A program made the position numbers and the translations under genes. From Eleginops maclovinus (Eukaryota; Chordata; Actinopteri; Perciformes; Eleginopidae): DNA of 64,000 nt. The DNA is taken from assembly GCF_036324505.1 (NCBI RefSeq), contig NC_086366.1, positions 19,546,927-19,610,926 of the forward strand. The letters run 5' to 3'. Below are positions 25,033 through 39,179 of this stretch, piece after piece (position 1 is the stretch's first letter; the number at the start of each line of letters is the position of its first letter). The notes under the pieces were generated by a model, which saw nothing but the letters and a program-made list of their open reading frames with translations, did no database searches and was not told the DNA's origin.

Positions 25033-28000
25033 GTGAGTCACCTCTGATGCTTCTGCACACGGGGGTGAGCGCCTCCAGCTATCCACCCCCAGCCCCAGCC
25101 CCACCCCTTACTTAACTGCAGACACAGGATGAGTCCATGCCCATTGTGCTCCCTCTATCATCCGTTTTAATAGTGTAGAATCCTCACTCTGCAGCTCATA
25201 TGAGCATAGTTATATAGCGACTCATAGATTGACTCTTCGCCCACACACCTCGTCCGAAATAACATTATCATTCATAGATTGGGTTGACTGAATCTACAGA
25301 GATGGGGAATACAGTTTCTTGCTCTTGTGAATAGGTCAGAAAGGAAATGAATTAAAAAGACATCAGCCATCACACAAGAGAGGATTTGCACATTTAGATT
25401 ATTCATTTTATTTGGGTGTAATATTCCCTGAACAGCATACCCATGGTCCCAGCTGGGTGAGGGCTATGAGCTGTGATATCTGAGTTAAGCTATTAAATCA
25501 GTGCTGCTATTTCTTCCTGCCTAAAGGAATGATATTCATATTTGATGATATCTGATCTCTTATTCGTCCGTGTGATCTATATACCAGACTGTTTACACCA
25601 AATTTCACTTGTAAACGGTCAGAAGAAGCAGTTATAAAGACACAAAATAAAAAATAAATCTAGAAAGGGAAGTTACTGCAAGTGGATTCTGAGAGTAATT
25701 GCTTTGATGTTTTTTTTTTGTTTTTTTTACTGTATTACTCTGAGATCAAGTATTAAGCTGTGTTCTTACTTGGATTGTATTAAAATGTTCTTCCTGGTAG
25801 GTTTAAACACCCTGGCTATTACAACTAATGATTGCTACACTGTTTAATCCAAGCAAGCTGTTGCTCTTTCAGTTTTAGTAGTAGATTCTTCTTGTATCTT
25901 TTCCAGAGGTTTAATCCCTATTAGTGGCTTGTTCAGTAAAAGCAAAACAGAACACTCACTTATTTGTAACATGAATTGAATTTAAAAAAGGATAAAAGAA
26001 AGCTCATCATTCATTCGAAGCATCCAACAATAACAGCAGCATCTGCAGTAACAGTGCAGTCGGTAGAAAAGGGGATGGGAAACAGTGAGAATTGTGTGTC
26101 AACGGTCAAGTAAGAAATCAAAAGGGTTTTTGGCATTTAAGGTTAAATAGAAACAGGCTTAGGGGTAAGCGTGATGTGAGTTAAGTAAGTTGACCTAATT
26201 GGGGCTATGAAGGTTGGGGGCGAGGATATACCAGAGGAACAATACCAGAGCAGAAAGGAGGAGTCACACTAAGAATATGTTATAGGAATGAGTGACAGGG
26301 TTCAAGACACAAAGTTCCTGTGGTGCGGGGAAGGGAGAGCAGACAGGTCAAGCTTCTGGATGTCAAACAGGTATGAGGCCTGGATTAAAATATTGTTGAA
26401 TATCTTTGTCATTTTGATAGGCAGAAGTTCCATATATTTGGTAGTCGACACGGTTCTGCCTGATTTATTGCTGTCAATTCAAATAAGGAGTTGATTCACA
26501 CACTTCTTTTTAATATATTTTTCCAATATGATATTCTTTTGATCTGATTGGTTTGGAGTCCCTGTTTAACATATAAATGGTTACAGTGATGTCCACTGTA
26601 GGATGGTAAGAATATTGTAGTTCATATGAATGAAGTGGGTGAAAGAATATCCATATCCGTCAGTATGGTCCTCATCAGTGAGATGAATGAATTCTTCATT
26701 GAGGACATTTGTTAAAGATTTGCATTTTGCCGTAGCAATCAAGAAAGCAATCGTTCCTGCTTCTCCTTGAGGCCAAACGAACTAAACTCTGATTATTCAT
26801 TTTTTGTCACCAGAGCCATTTAAATTGTTTAATTTGAAATTCAGAACAGTGCTGGATTAAAAAGAATCAGCTGGTTTCTGCTCAAGGTGATTATCTCCAT
26901 ATCGAGCAATTTGAGAGTAGGAGTGAGAAAGTTCCATTTTGTCCTGTTTTGGGAATCAGCTGTGTGGTTCAGCTGTAGAAGTACAGATACAGTACATGTA
27001 TACAGCCATTTACTGCTTTGACTCGGCCTAAAGCCAGAAAGCCCTGTCAACCTGATAGTCTTTAATCAGGCTGTGTAATTATACCCTGCATAACTCCGAC
27101 CATATCCTGATGCCCCACATGTAAACATGTTGGAGACCAAGCCTCACCCTAAGATCTGAATTTCCAATCAAGAACGAGGGCCATATTTAATTAAAGGCTG
27201 ATGAGAAAATACATTTAATTTCAAGTGCAATTAATTATTGAGGCCTGTAATTGGGAACTCTGGGTGGGATGTCTAATGAACCCAATTATACATCATGACA
27301 GATGTTTTGTCATGAAGCATAGTTTATTTGTCAGAACTTTGTAAAATGGCACATTTTGAAGTTCAAAAAAGGTTGAGGTTTTAAGATGCCACCATTTTCT
27401 CTGTGGTCGCCAACTCATTAGCACATTGGTTATATTTTCCTCATTTTAAGGTCATCAGTATCCTCCTGTGTTCACTTCTTTTCACCATGGGTATCTATCC
27501 AAGGACAAAGACGTGGGGCCCTAAAAAATTCACTGCATGGTAATCCAACCCCAAAAAATCTTCTCTGCAACACAGGTTTATTCAGTTTATCTCTCTATTA
27601 GTACCTCAGGGTGATACTGCTTTGTTTGAGTTAGGCTTTGTAATACACCTATGTGATATTTGTAGTTTATAGATCCGTCAATACTTGCGTAACTCTAAAT
27701 GTGGAAAATTGCTCAGTTGACTTAAGGAAATAAACATTTAATATAAATGCAAAATCAATCTTAAATATCAGCTATTTCTGAAGACAAAACATATTCAAGT
27801 ACAGAATGTCTTTCTATTAGGGCAATGAATTACTTTAATGTCCAAGAAAAAAGTTTTTATTGGAAACACAATTCCTTTATTTCAATACTTACTATTTATT
27901 GGAAATGCGGCAATCACATTTCATGATTTAATAATAGTAATGTTGTTGTGGGCTATTGTGAGATCCAATGTTTGCACTACTTATGTGCCAACATAACTTA

Positions 28001-31000
28001 ATTATGTGTATGCAAAACAAGATAACACAATGTGTCAATGGCAAACAGTTAAAACTAACTAGGGTTGGGGTAAGGGTTAAAAAATGTGCACTTGTACAGT
28101 ATAGACAGAGAGTAGATGGACTTTGCACCACATATTGATTATTTCTAATGATGACAGGGATGGTGATAGGGTTCAAACACAGGAGTATTCATGTTTTATT
28201 TTTTATTTGTTTACATACTTACATATGCCTTTTTTTTATCATCCATTCCTCAATAAGTGATACCAGAAGATCCTAACTTGTTTGGTGATATACTGAAACA
28301 AGCTTAAGCATTTACTAAACCAAGCATAAACACTACTCAATTATGCTAGATGTTTTTATTTGTTTTAATATAGCACAAGAGTGTTTTTAAGTTTTATAGC
28401 TGGAAACTGTTTAATTCTCTGTAACTATTTAAATGGAAATATATCATTTCTATAGTTTGATTTATCCTGACATTGATAGAAAATATAACTTATCAGACTT
28501 CTAATGTCCCCATTTCTCAAGCCCAAAAGCAGACATAGCTGAAACTCTCAGGTGGTATCTGAGTCAGTCTCTACTGTATTTACATTGTATTTATTCAGTG
28601 CATTATTTAAAAAAAAAAAAAAAATGTCAGTGGTAGAATAGTGTGATGCTTGAAAGACGGTTGGCAGCAGAAGCTATTTACCCCAACAATGTACCTGGAC
28701 ATTGCAAATGAACATGGCGGTGATGAGCGGTGATTCACGCCTGAGAATGTGAAAATAAGAGAGCTGTAAATATAGTTAGGTGACAAATGAGCAACTGATG
28801 GCTGCCATGTTTCACACCTTTTTTGAAAAAAATTAATTGACCATATGGTTAAAACATTTTTCAATCCAAGGTATGTACAAGACTGTTTCTTTGCTGGCTC
28901 GAACCTAGAGACTGATTGACTTTTTTTAGATGCAGAAAGTATTTGATGATTTCGACTAGTAAGATGAGAAAAAATGAGTCTTCTCATCATAGCTTCCCTT
29001 GAATTGTGCACTAGTTGGAAAGTGCTCTTCAGATCAAAAGATAGAAACACAGGAATGCTGGCAGATGACCCACAGCAATAAGTGCTGACTTCCTCAGCTT
29101 GGCTGCGAAGTCTTCCACTACAGTAGCGCTGTTCCCTAATTGGCACATGGCGTGACCTAACTTCCTGCCAAGAGATAAGTGAAAGGAGGGCACAAAACGT
29201 GCTCAGGACAAAATGGGCGATGCTACGAAGTGCAGTAATCTTGACAGGTCAGTGGCATCGCTAGAACACAGACACAGCTTGTCTCTGCCGGTGGCCATCT
29301 CATTACAAGTGCCTTGTTATTCCACAACCTGTCTTCATTTTGCAGCCAATTGCCGCAGTTTCCGAAGTGTCATTGCATGATGTTTGCAAAGTTAGAAAAG
29401 CAAGCAAAACAAAATCAGGAGGCTCTTCACTGGCTCAGGTCCAATACTCTGCATATCACAGATACCAAGAAGGCGTTGAAGTAAATCTTTGGATTTAGAA
29501 AAGGGAGGGGGAGGCCTCTTCAACCATTTTCCATTAGGGGCCTCAGGGACGGATGGGATGAAGAATGGGGCTCACAAAGACGTGATTACTAGGACACTTG
29601 GAATGACACCGTGCTTGGTGACTTTGCGTTGGTTCTGCCAGCAACATACACTGACTCTTTTTCCATTTCGCTAGCCGATGTAGAGCTACAAATCAAAAGG
29701 AATGTCTTTCTGGAGCTTACAAAATGACAAACATAGCCATCTGTCTCTTCAGTGGTTGTCCTCTACTGACACAGTCATTTCCTCAGCCACTGTACGGACA
29801 CAGAACAGATGCTGGTATTGCTGTTGAACTTTCATCATCCCAGGGACTGTTTCTGTTGGGTTTTACCTGATAAATACACAGTTTATATCTTTCTTACACA
29901 AACTAATCTAAATATTTCACTGAGTATGCGGTACTTTACACATGTTGTGATCCTAATGTTGGGCCAACGACTTATAGAGATCCTAATGGAGGAACCAGGC
30001 AGGATGGTAATGCATCTACGTTGGATGCAGTTTCCTCTTGGAAGGAACCGATGTATTCCGTTCATCAGACACTAAACCTTGGTTTAGTCTTCCACTTGTC
30101 ACCTTCATCAAAGGTTCAAAGGTTTTAGTTCAAAGGTCATATGCACAGCAGATACAACATATACTGTATGTTGGCAATGAAAATCTTATATCCCAGGCTC
30201 CTCCAACAACTCAACATACATAGTGCAAATAAGATAAATAAAATAATGCAAAAATAGAAAATATATACAATAACAACACTAAGGATGTAAAGATGTAAAA
30301 TATATACATATGTAGAATAAATTGAAATTATTTAAATACACTGTACAGTAATTTAAATACTTTATGTGGGATTTTCAGTTAATTTGAAGTTAATAGCTTA
30401 GTCCGAACAAGTAAACCTCCTCTTATTCTTAGGGGATCACTTTGATTTAGAAGTGGGGAGATTTTATATTGTGTAATGAAGCAATGTAGGGTCAGTATGG
30501 TATATGACTATTAATAAGGCCTTTTTTTAGACCCTAATGAAGACACAGTATTGTTGAAACATTGCACTATTAAAAGGATGCCAATCAATCAGTGTGTCCC
30601 AGTCCTTTCTCTCATCTGAAGTTTGCTGACCTTGCTCTGAGAAGCACCTGATTCTGCACATTACTGAAAGATGAACAAAAACACTTTTTTTTCATGAAGA
30701 AGTTGCAGTTTGGTGCTACATATTTGGGTTATAAAAATGATAGTAACAGCATCATAATAAAAGATCACAGTTAAAATGTCACATTTTCATTTGACTTAAT
30801 AAATACACATCTTGTGGATGGTAAACAAAACAAAATTATTTATACTTATACTTTATTTTTTTATATGATAAAAAGCACAATGTACCCAAACGAATCAAAT
30901 ACAAAAGGTAAAACAACAACTTTTGCTTTTCATGCATAGAACTGATAATAGTAATGGAAACAGTCATGCTCAGACTTTCCAAACGCCCCTGACTGCTTGT

Positions 31001-31816
31001 TGGTGACATAATATAGATGAAGCGCCTATAAAAGGAAAGAAAAAATAATAATTGAGAGGACTGGAGAGGTCTTATTCCCAGCTTCGGACTACAACTGGCA
31101 GATAATTTCACTCTTTATAATTGGATTGCGTGGTTATTTACTTGAGGAGCTTAAAAGAACCAACCAACCAATAAAATAGCTATATTGAGTCTCCAGGCTT
31201 TTTCTGCTGACTGATGACTTCCAAGGTGGCTTTTGCCTTGCTAAGCTCGTCTTGTCCATTTTCTTATTGGTGATCTGTCATGGTCAGCCCCTCCTCCTCT
31301 GTCCTGCACTCTACTGCCATTGTTCCAGAGGACATTTCTTTTGTCGACCTTGTAAAATATCACTACACTCCCTCCACTGTGTTCACATTGAAACACCCTG
31401 GTGTCTCCTTGCTGATGTTTTTTTTTTCCTCTTGTCCCCTAGTTTTGCAAGGGAATGGAAAGGTAATGGGGTTGAGAAATGACAGGGCACTGGGGATGGT
31501 CCATGTCGATGTTGGTGTGCTTAGACAGATGTTGTCCCATGAGGTCAGGGGAGCATTCATCTCCTGATCTCAGTGCTCAGCTCTTTTACACAAAATGCCA
31601 TTAACCATTAAACCACGTATTGTTCTTTGTTCTTTGGAATTTACTTCCTGTGCTTCTATTCCACAGCTGTCACCAGTGGATAGTAACCTCTCCCCTTCGA
31701 AAAAGGATTGTTGGACTGTTTAATTTAGATAATATTTTTTTTTGCTTGAATTTAATGCATCTCAAGTCACTTTTGCAGAAATAAATTGTAAGCTTTTCTT
31801 GTATTTAATATTTCAG
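25033..31816 (+). other. tenm4: tenm4 intron
   Basis: 6.8 kb intron that interrupts the membrane-helix coding sequence. It contains an A-run near 28608 and a possible retroelement 3' tail near 30526. The longest unassigned open frame is on the minus strand at 28607-29146; it ends in a poly-Phe tract made by that A-run and shows no recognisable domain. No exon recognised. Confidence 0.8.
30526..30600 (+). repeat. Possible retroelement 3' tail remnant
   Basis: The stretch CCTAATGAAGACACAGTATT followed by GTTGAAACATTGC and ATTAAAAGGATG resembles the CTGATGAAGGC...CGAAACGTTG...AATAAA tail found at the 3' end of many vertebrate Penelope/LINE-like copies. No coding part is visible upstream, so it would be a badly truncated copy. 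Assignment rests on pattern memory only. Confidence 0.3.
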
Positions 31817-31981
31817 CCATGCACCTTTTTGGATTAAACTGGCACCTGCAGCCCATGCAGAGACAGATGTACCAACTATCAGAGGACAATGCCAGTGGCC
31901 TACCTTTACCTACGGACCTGAGCTTTCCCCCGCTAGGAAACACAGGCTTGGGATTACCTGATCGCAAAGGAAAAGATGACA
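31817..31981 (+). CDS. tenm4: tenm4 exon: end of membrane helix and juxtamembrane stalk
   Basis: 165 nt exon, phase 1 both ends, acceptor TTTCAG and donor GTAAGT. It completes an Ala codon and reads [20 protein letters not shown], then [16 protein letters not shown] and a glycine/proline stretch to [16 protein letters not shown] is the invariant extracellular end of the teneurin helix. The exon carries an N-x-S glycosylation sequon (NAS). The dibasic RKGK could be a proprotein-convertase-like site, as shedding at this region is known for some teneurins, but the motif is not a full furin consensus. Confidence 0.95.
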
Positions 31982-34060
31982 GTAAGTTCTTTTTTTTTTA
32001 TATAAACAATGTTGTATTTTAAATACACATTAACCTTTTCTGCAATTTATGCTGAAGCCAGCCTAAATGGTGATGGGATATTTTTGGAGATGATTTTGTG
32101 TGAATCTCAATTTAGTGGGGTATGCTGCACCAAATTTGAAAATAAACTGCATTGCACAAGAACGCAAAAAAAAAGTTATTTCAAATCTTAAAGTTCATGG
32201 ATGACATTTTGGAGCTCAAGCAAGTTTGTTATTATTGTGTCATCCAGTCTCACATTGTGTTCACTCGTCTCCATGGTATGCAAAGAGATCTGCATTGTAA
32301 TCCTATGAAAGTTGTTGTAAGTGGGAAAGTGTTATTTGTTCCTGGAGGAAGAAAATGGGGCAGCTTAAGGGACTGAGTATCCAGGGGCTGGAAGGGGATT
32401 AGCCACTCTGTCCTCCTCAGAACGGATGTGATCCTTTCATCTCATAGTCCGGGCTGCCTTTCCTGGCAGCCAAAGAAAGCATGCGCTCACCCCACGGTAC
32501 CAAGTGCTCGACTCCAGGAAACTTTGCTCTGTTCCATTTTCGAACAAATGGGCCCAGATTTAGCCATGCGATTTGTCGCTGGCAGACGACAATAGGTAGA
32601 AGATGGGGTCATTACCATATAGATGGATCCAGGAGTTGTCTTTTTCATTTACCAGACAGCAGAAAGTGTGTTTAGCTAACAACAAGCATGACTACAGCTG
32701 AGCTGAGAGCCTGCGTGGCAGCTGCTGCTGATAGGAAATCAATAGCCATAGTTTTTAAATAAGTCGTATTCTGCAGTGCTGTCACCAGAATCATTGATGA
32801 GCTATCTAATGTTTTATCAAAGTGATGCAGATGTGTACTGTGTTAAAATGTAGGCAAGTTTCTGTCTTTCTACGAGATGGCTTTCCTTCCAAAACATTAT
32901 GCTGTAGTTAAGCTTGCAGAACAACAACCATTTATTTAGCCACGAGGCCCATTATCACTGTTCTCGGCTTATGATTTATTTAAACAGCCTGATGAGTATG
33001 CCATTAATGTGTGGCATAAATTCAAACACACCCCAACATGTGGAAAATGAGCCTGTGTCGTCGCATTATGTAAAACCCAGATCTGCTAGACGGGGAGTGT
33101 GCCATGTTTACTCTGATAAAAAAAACGTTGCCATTGATAGACTTTTGAGAACACCGCCATCTGCCGTGCCACGTGTAACCTCAAGCCGTGTCTGCCACCA
33201 AGTCCTGGGGGCAGTTTGTATGGACGTCTGCTTTAATAGACATCCGTGCCAAAATGAGCTCATCTACATGGGCAAACAGATGTTTCCATTTCCACAGAGT
33301 CCAATGTAAGGTGTATTATAGAGCATATGGACAATCTTTGGCAGTGAATGTGCTATTACCTGAGCTGGGACTATCATAAGAGATCCCTCTCTGATATAAT
33401 TACAATTCTCGATTCAACATTTAAATTCACCTGAATGTGTATTTAGTCACAGTGTGGAATAATATGCAATTTTTTCCACTATTTCTCAAACTGTTTTTCA
33501 CTTCAAATGTATATATTTAAAAACAAATGTTATGCTATTTTATTTCTATTGTAATGTACAATGACTTGTCTTTATGTTGCTGCAGGGCACACATTTCTCA
33601 AATTCGGATCCATAAAATACTTCTATTTATCTATCTACTGAATCTATCTATTAACCTGTTCACCATTAATGGACTATTTATGATTTAATTAATCAAATGT
33701 ACCAGGTATCAAAATAGTATTACATCATTTTATTTTGACAATTTTAGTATTTGGCTTGTCAGAAGTGTTGACATTGACAGACAACACCTGAGCCTATAAC
33801 TGGAATTGTTTTTGAACACCAGACTGATGTTCAATATACTTAGTTACTCCCCCTTCACTGCAATCGGGACCAGAATTGCTGGCAATCGTCAGCGGGGTCA
33901 TTCATAATGTTTTTTTTTCTTCTTCTACCTGTCAGGGATGTGATTGAATATCTGTGATATGGTCAGACTATCATGCTTCAGCAGACTGACTCCCTCTGCC
34001 CTCCACATGTTAGAGTAATGGTGTGATCTCTTTGACCGATTTGCTTTGTGTGCAATGCAG
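31982..34060 (+). other. tenm4: tenm4 intron
   Basis: 2.1 kb intron (GTAAGT to AATGCAG). The 32430-33300 part is balanced in composition and free of recognised repeats, with several open frames that show no product. No exon recognised. Confidence 0.8.
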
Positions 34061-34275
34061 GCAAATTGGACAGCTTGTTCCCTGATGACAGCTATATAGA
34101 TATGGGGGAGATTGACGTCGGGCGCAAGGTCGCGCAGCAGATTCCTCCTGGTATCTTCTGGAGGGCCCAGGTCTTCATTGATCATCCCATGTACCTGAAG
34201 TTTAATGTGTCCCTGAGCAAAGATGCCTTAGTGGGAGTCTACGGGAGAAGAGGCCTACCTCCCTCGCACACACAG
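34061..34275 (+). CDS. tenm4: tenm4 exon: juxtamembrane ectodomain
   Basis: 215 nt exon entering in phase 1 and leaving in phase 0 (GCAG acceptor, GTGGGA donor). The peptide includes [56 protein letters not shown] and ends LPPSHTQ. The IPPG-FWR, LKFN-SL-KDAL and GLPPSHTQ blocks are conserved in all vertebrate teneurins and form the region between the membrane and the first EGF. NVS is a glycosylation sequon conserved in the family. Confidence 0.96.
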
Positions 34276-35350
34276 GTGGGAGATATTTAAATGTCACTGA
34301 CACAGATTAACAGTCTTTTCCATTCTTCTGTTTTTAAAATGTTTTCAGGGTTTAAGATGTCATACCATTTTTCTTCTCTGTTACAAATCTGTATTTTGTT
34401 GGTGAAAAACAATTGTAAATGTGAGTGTGTGTTAAATAATCTTCAATCGATGTCTTCTAAGTATAAGGATTTAGCTCGTTTTTCCATTCCTCCCCCGCCA
34501 CAGAATATAAATTGGGATGTTGTTTGAAAAAAATCTATCCAACCATATAGTAGTGTTTCATGAATACCAACCAATTCATAAATCTCTCTTTTGTATTATG
34601 ATTCACTTTCTTTGTTGCATAAGGGGATTTATGGCACATTTCTTTCAGGTTCAATATCAACAATGAATCACACCACGATACGGGGCTCAGGGGCCAAGAA
34701 AGGCAGATTTTTCTCTACACTAATTTCCCATCTATGTGCAGCACAGAGTCAGATATATAATGTTATTAATCACAACTGACTGTTGCTTCACAGAGTTTAG
34801 ATTTCGGCTGTAAATGTAACTGTAGTTCAACAATTTGTTCATCCCCGGATTCTTTTTTGCATTAATGTCCAGTGTAATTTATTTTTCAGTCAGAAGATCA
34901 TGCTGTCTCTTCTCTCATTTTTACTTTGAAGAAAATATTCTGCGCTGTGTCGGATTGCACATTGAAAAGCAGCTGAGTAAAGACTCTCTTCCTCATTGAG
35001 ATGAAAATGAAATGCCGTGTCATTGGTATTCATTGAGTCATCGAAGCAAATGCAGATGTTATTTGGTAAACACTTGCTTACATTTCCCCCCGTCTTCCAT
35101 CTTTTCACTTTAATACTTTTAAACAAGGCTTTCATATAAGATCTGAGGATCAAGAAATGATCTCAGCCCATCCAGCCACCCTGTGCCAAGACTAACTCCA
35201 GCTCTCCTAGAATGATGAGTTATTCATGCAGACCAAATGATGCTCTGCTATAAAGAGGGGCTGAAAGCACTCAAGTCTCATGTGTCACTCTAATGGCGTG
35301 TCTGCGGTCCATCCATCAGTCTTTCTCACTTTCTGTGTGTCTGTCCGCAG
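34276..35350 (+). other. tenm4: tenm4 intron
   Basis: 1.1 kb intron (GTGGGA to CCGCAG) with nothing else recognised. Confidence 0.85.
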
Positions 35351-35561
35351 TTTGACTTTGTGGAGCTTTTGGATGGGCGGCGGCTCCTGGCCCAGAACGT
35401 CCGTGGTCTGGAGGGTCCTGTGGCTATGCAGAGGAGCCTGGTGCCCATCACCACACATGACACAGGCTTTATCCAGTACATGGACTCGGGCATCTGGCAC
35501 CTGGCTATCTACAACGATGGCAAAGAAACGGAAACTGTCTCCTACCTCACCACAGCCATAG
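35351..35561 (+). CDS. tenm4: tenm4 exon: ectodomain segment before EGF1
   Basis: 211 nt exon entering in phase 0 (GTCCGCAG) and leaving in phase 1 (GTGAGC). It reads [20 protein letters not shown], a variable stretch, then [20 protein letters not shown] and ends SYLTTAI. The FVELLDG and [18 protein letters not shown] blocks are conserved across teneurins; the middle ([14 protein letters not shown]) is the usual divergent part. The Ile before the junction joins to Glu-Ser at the start of EGF1. Confidence 0.96.
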
Positions 35562-38500
35562 GTGAGCGCCCTGGGCACGACCTGCTGCAGAAACCTGTAA
35601 TAGCATCCACAAAATCCATATAACACCAACCAGCAGCGCTCTACTGAAAGACTTGGGTCATAAGTCAGAGACAATTTTTGGCAGATTTCAGTAACCAAGG
35701 AAAGTGCAGGTTAATCAAGGTGAAGTTTGAATATGACAAAAATCAGGACATCAGTGCTATCCTGCCATGCCCCTGAGTGGGGCATTGAGAGATCATAATA
35801 TCCTCATTAGCCTGAGTGTCTTCCAGGGAATCAGGGGTCCAGCTTCTGGGAACCATTTGCATACAATTCAAAGTATGATTGTACCCTCCTGCTAGTGCCA
35901 TTTTTTGATCACGATTTGCTCCAATTTCCATCTACTTTCCATACCAAAGTAGCAAAGATATTTCCCCTCCTCTGACTAACGGTGTGTGGCACGCGGCTGT
36001 GTTCACACATACGTCCTTCTACGTGGAGGTGATTTTCGTTTTGTACGCTCCTCTTTGTTCCCCCTAAAGTGCCTTTGATTGGCACTCCTGTATCAAGCAA
36101 GGTGTTAGAGGGGCCGAGGTGTCGACTTTCACAGGGATGGCAGCTGGGAGCTGTTCTCACATGCTCTTTAATTAAAAGCTCCTGGGCCAGAGTCCATCTG
36201 TGACGAGGGGCTGTGCCAGGCAGCAGATCGATGAGAAGCTGTCCTCAACACCAATGTAACACCAAGTGGAGACAGGCAAGAGATGCCCCCCCGCCTAGCT
36301 GTGCAAACAACAGCTGTAATTCAATACTTAATAGATGATATGACACAGACAGGGGGAGTCAGGGCAGCATGTTTAGCTTTGCTTATTTCTTCTGTGCATG
36401 AGGGCCTCCTGCGGTTCATATCGGAGAAAGCACAACTAGATCAGGTATTCTGCGCAACACATGGGAGCAGGGAGGGGATGGGGTGTGGCAAAGTTAGTCA
36501 GCGTTAGAGTTCTGCCTCTGTTCATTTATATCAGAACTGATCTGCCCTCAGGAGCTCAGAGGGAGGCAGAGGGGCCCTTTCTAAAATGGGTCACCGGTTA
36601 AGTGCCCTTCAGCAGAAATTGAATCTCACCAACTGCCTGAATTGTATTGAGCCATGGAGGGATAGAGCTGACCTTCAGATAGAGCAGCCCAGCCATAGAA
36701 ATATATGTGAACAATAACTAGAACAGGCGCTCTGAGAGACCAAGCGGCATTGTTTATAAGACACTAACAATAAAATTATTTTAGTGCTTCTGACAGTGTT
36801 GGGAGGAAAACATGTCTCATTTTACTGTCAGCCAGGCCCGTTGTGCTCTTCGCATTCATTAAATAAAAGGTTTGCTTGTTGCAAATATCCATGCTATAAT
36901 ACATCTTGGGGTGTGGGGGGGTGGAGCGTCCCTTTGTTTAATGCTGCTCCTCATTACTTGGCTGTGGCTCTCCGTGGCAATGCGAAAAGTGTCCCCCTGA
37001 ATGTTCTGTATCACAGCCCTCTGGAGCATGAAACCATTTGTCCCTTGCTGCCTGGTGGCAGACATGTTTCAACCCAGACATGGCTTCCTTTTACAGGCGG
37101 AGCAAAGCAAAGGGAATCAAAGATCCAGCACCGACGTCTTATTCTATATCCTGTCTCACTATATAGCACAAGCTCTCTCTGTACACAGCCACCCATCATT
37201 CCAAGGTGCTGAGCATCCTCTCAGAGTATGGCAAGGCGCTGATTAAACCTGCCTGCTGCACGCTTCTCCGTCCTCACCGGAGAGACTCGCACAATAGTTA
37301 GCTCCCCTGATGTGAAAGGGTAATGAATTTCAATGAAGCTCTGCTTGAATCCATGATTTATGTGTCGGCCTATGTCGAGTAGGTGGCTAACAGATATTCA
37401 TGGCCTTCACTTCCTGCTCTCTGAGGAAACACAACCAACAGACATGGGAGACGCGCAATCTACTAAACTGCGTCAGCGCGGGAGCACGGCGGTTCACTAT
37501 AACTCAATTAAATACGTGCGATTTGACGGTTTGTTGATCACCAAAGAAATACCCATGATGGATAAAGATAAGATAACCCATAATTAGAGACACATTAATG
37601 AATGCCTGCCCCCTTAATCTGTCAGTGGATTGCAGTTTAAGTTTGAGCTTTCACTTCGCTGCCTTGCTTTAGTGAACAGTAAATTACATCCCTGCTTACT
37701 TTTTTTGTCCCATTTATACACGAGTTGTAAGATTAAAACCAAGAATCTCTCCTGAATAATTCTACTTCTGGGAGGCATTTTAATGGCCCCACACACTGCT
37801 GGTGTTACTAGCTTTGGGCAAAATAAAATCTGGATTCTTACTGTAGGTAGATATCTGTTAGAATCCATCTCACACCAGCCAAAATGGGGATTTGCCTCCA
37901 CCACCCTGGAGGAAAGTCTCCCCAGCATCCCCTCACTAACCCAACATGGCAAAGGCAAGCCCGTAGCACAGAAAGCATCAGCAGCATTTCTCCGCTCACT
38001 GCTTTTTCGCCATATTTTCTGCTCTGCCTCCATCTCTTTGTCTCCTCTCTGTCTTGCGTTGCATCCTCAGTGATGATTGACTCTCCAGAGTAAAGGGAAG
38101 TTGAATCCATGGCTCACATTTCTAGCCCTTTGTGGAGCACAAGAGAGTCTTTGTTCAGTATGTTTTGCCTCAGAGCCTCGGCTGCCTGAAGGCAATGGAT
38201 AAGATTGAATATTTTTCAGCACCATTTCAGGCCTAATTTAGTGAGCATCTTGTTTCAGAACTCTGCCGAGCGCCTCAGTGGTCACTCATTTATTATAAAA
38301 GTCAGAACATGGTAAGAGAAATAATTGTTTTGCAAATTTATTTGATTTAGTTAGGGATCAATAGAGAAAATGATGTGTGGTGCTCATTGTTGGCATCTCA
38401 CAGAACTGCAGAAGAAAGAAAGATAATAAGCTATTTGAGGCTAGGCATACAATACATAAACACCATGATGCTAAAACTGCCCTCAAAGGAATTGGTTTAT

Positions 38501-39179
38501 CTTAATAGAAAAAAATACATTTCTGTTTGTTAAAAATGGGGGATATTTCTAACATTAGCACATGATATTCTAGTGTAGTGCCCTACTAATTTCTGTTTAC
38601 ATTTTCATTTATAAAGAAATGAAAAGGGTTATTCAGATGAGATGTGTATTGATATGTCGTTTTGTTTCGTCACCACTAAGTTACAAGAAGATTACATTCA
38701 GTGTCAGTTATTCGTTAAGTTGTCATATTTATGTTTTAGAAGTCCTTGAACTTCACATTTGTATTGTTTGGTAGAGGTGTCAGTTATATAGCGAACAAAT
38801 CAGAGTTCTGTGTTCTAACCCAGCGGTACCCAACCTTTTTTGCGCCACGGACCGGTCTCATCTAAGACAATATTTTCACGGACCGGCCTTCATTTTCTCC
38901 GGCCTACATTTGCTCGATAATCGACGGCTGTAGTCTAATAATAAATCATCCACAGTGGTTTTATGTCAAATGCAAACATCAACAGACAATAAACAACCTT
39001 TTGTTAATAAATTAATAATCAACAACATCTCTGTGAACGAAATTATTTATTTTACAACGAAAATCCTTTCTAATAAGAAATAATTATAATAAAAACTCGA
39101 TTCAAGTGACTGCGCTGATGAGGTTTATTTTGAAATACAGCGACTTATCAGTGCATTCAACGTAGGAGAAATAGGCCTA

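Noticed and set aside
27900..28180. AGGGTTGGGGTAAGGGTTA near 28062 as an interstitial telomere repeat
   Set aside because: Only two imperfect TAGGG-like units; too short and degenerate to support.
28607..29146. 179-codon minus-strand open frame, longest unassigned frame outside repeats
   Set aside because: No recognisable domain, compositionally like intron, ends in poly-Phe created by an A-run, and lies inside an intron of a gene on the other strand.
37614..38110. Overlapping open frames of 90-139 codons on both strands
   Set aside because: No product recognised, no splice sites of fitting phase, and frames overlap on opposite strands as expected by chance in a GC-balanced intron.
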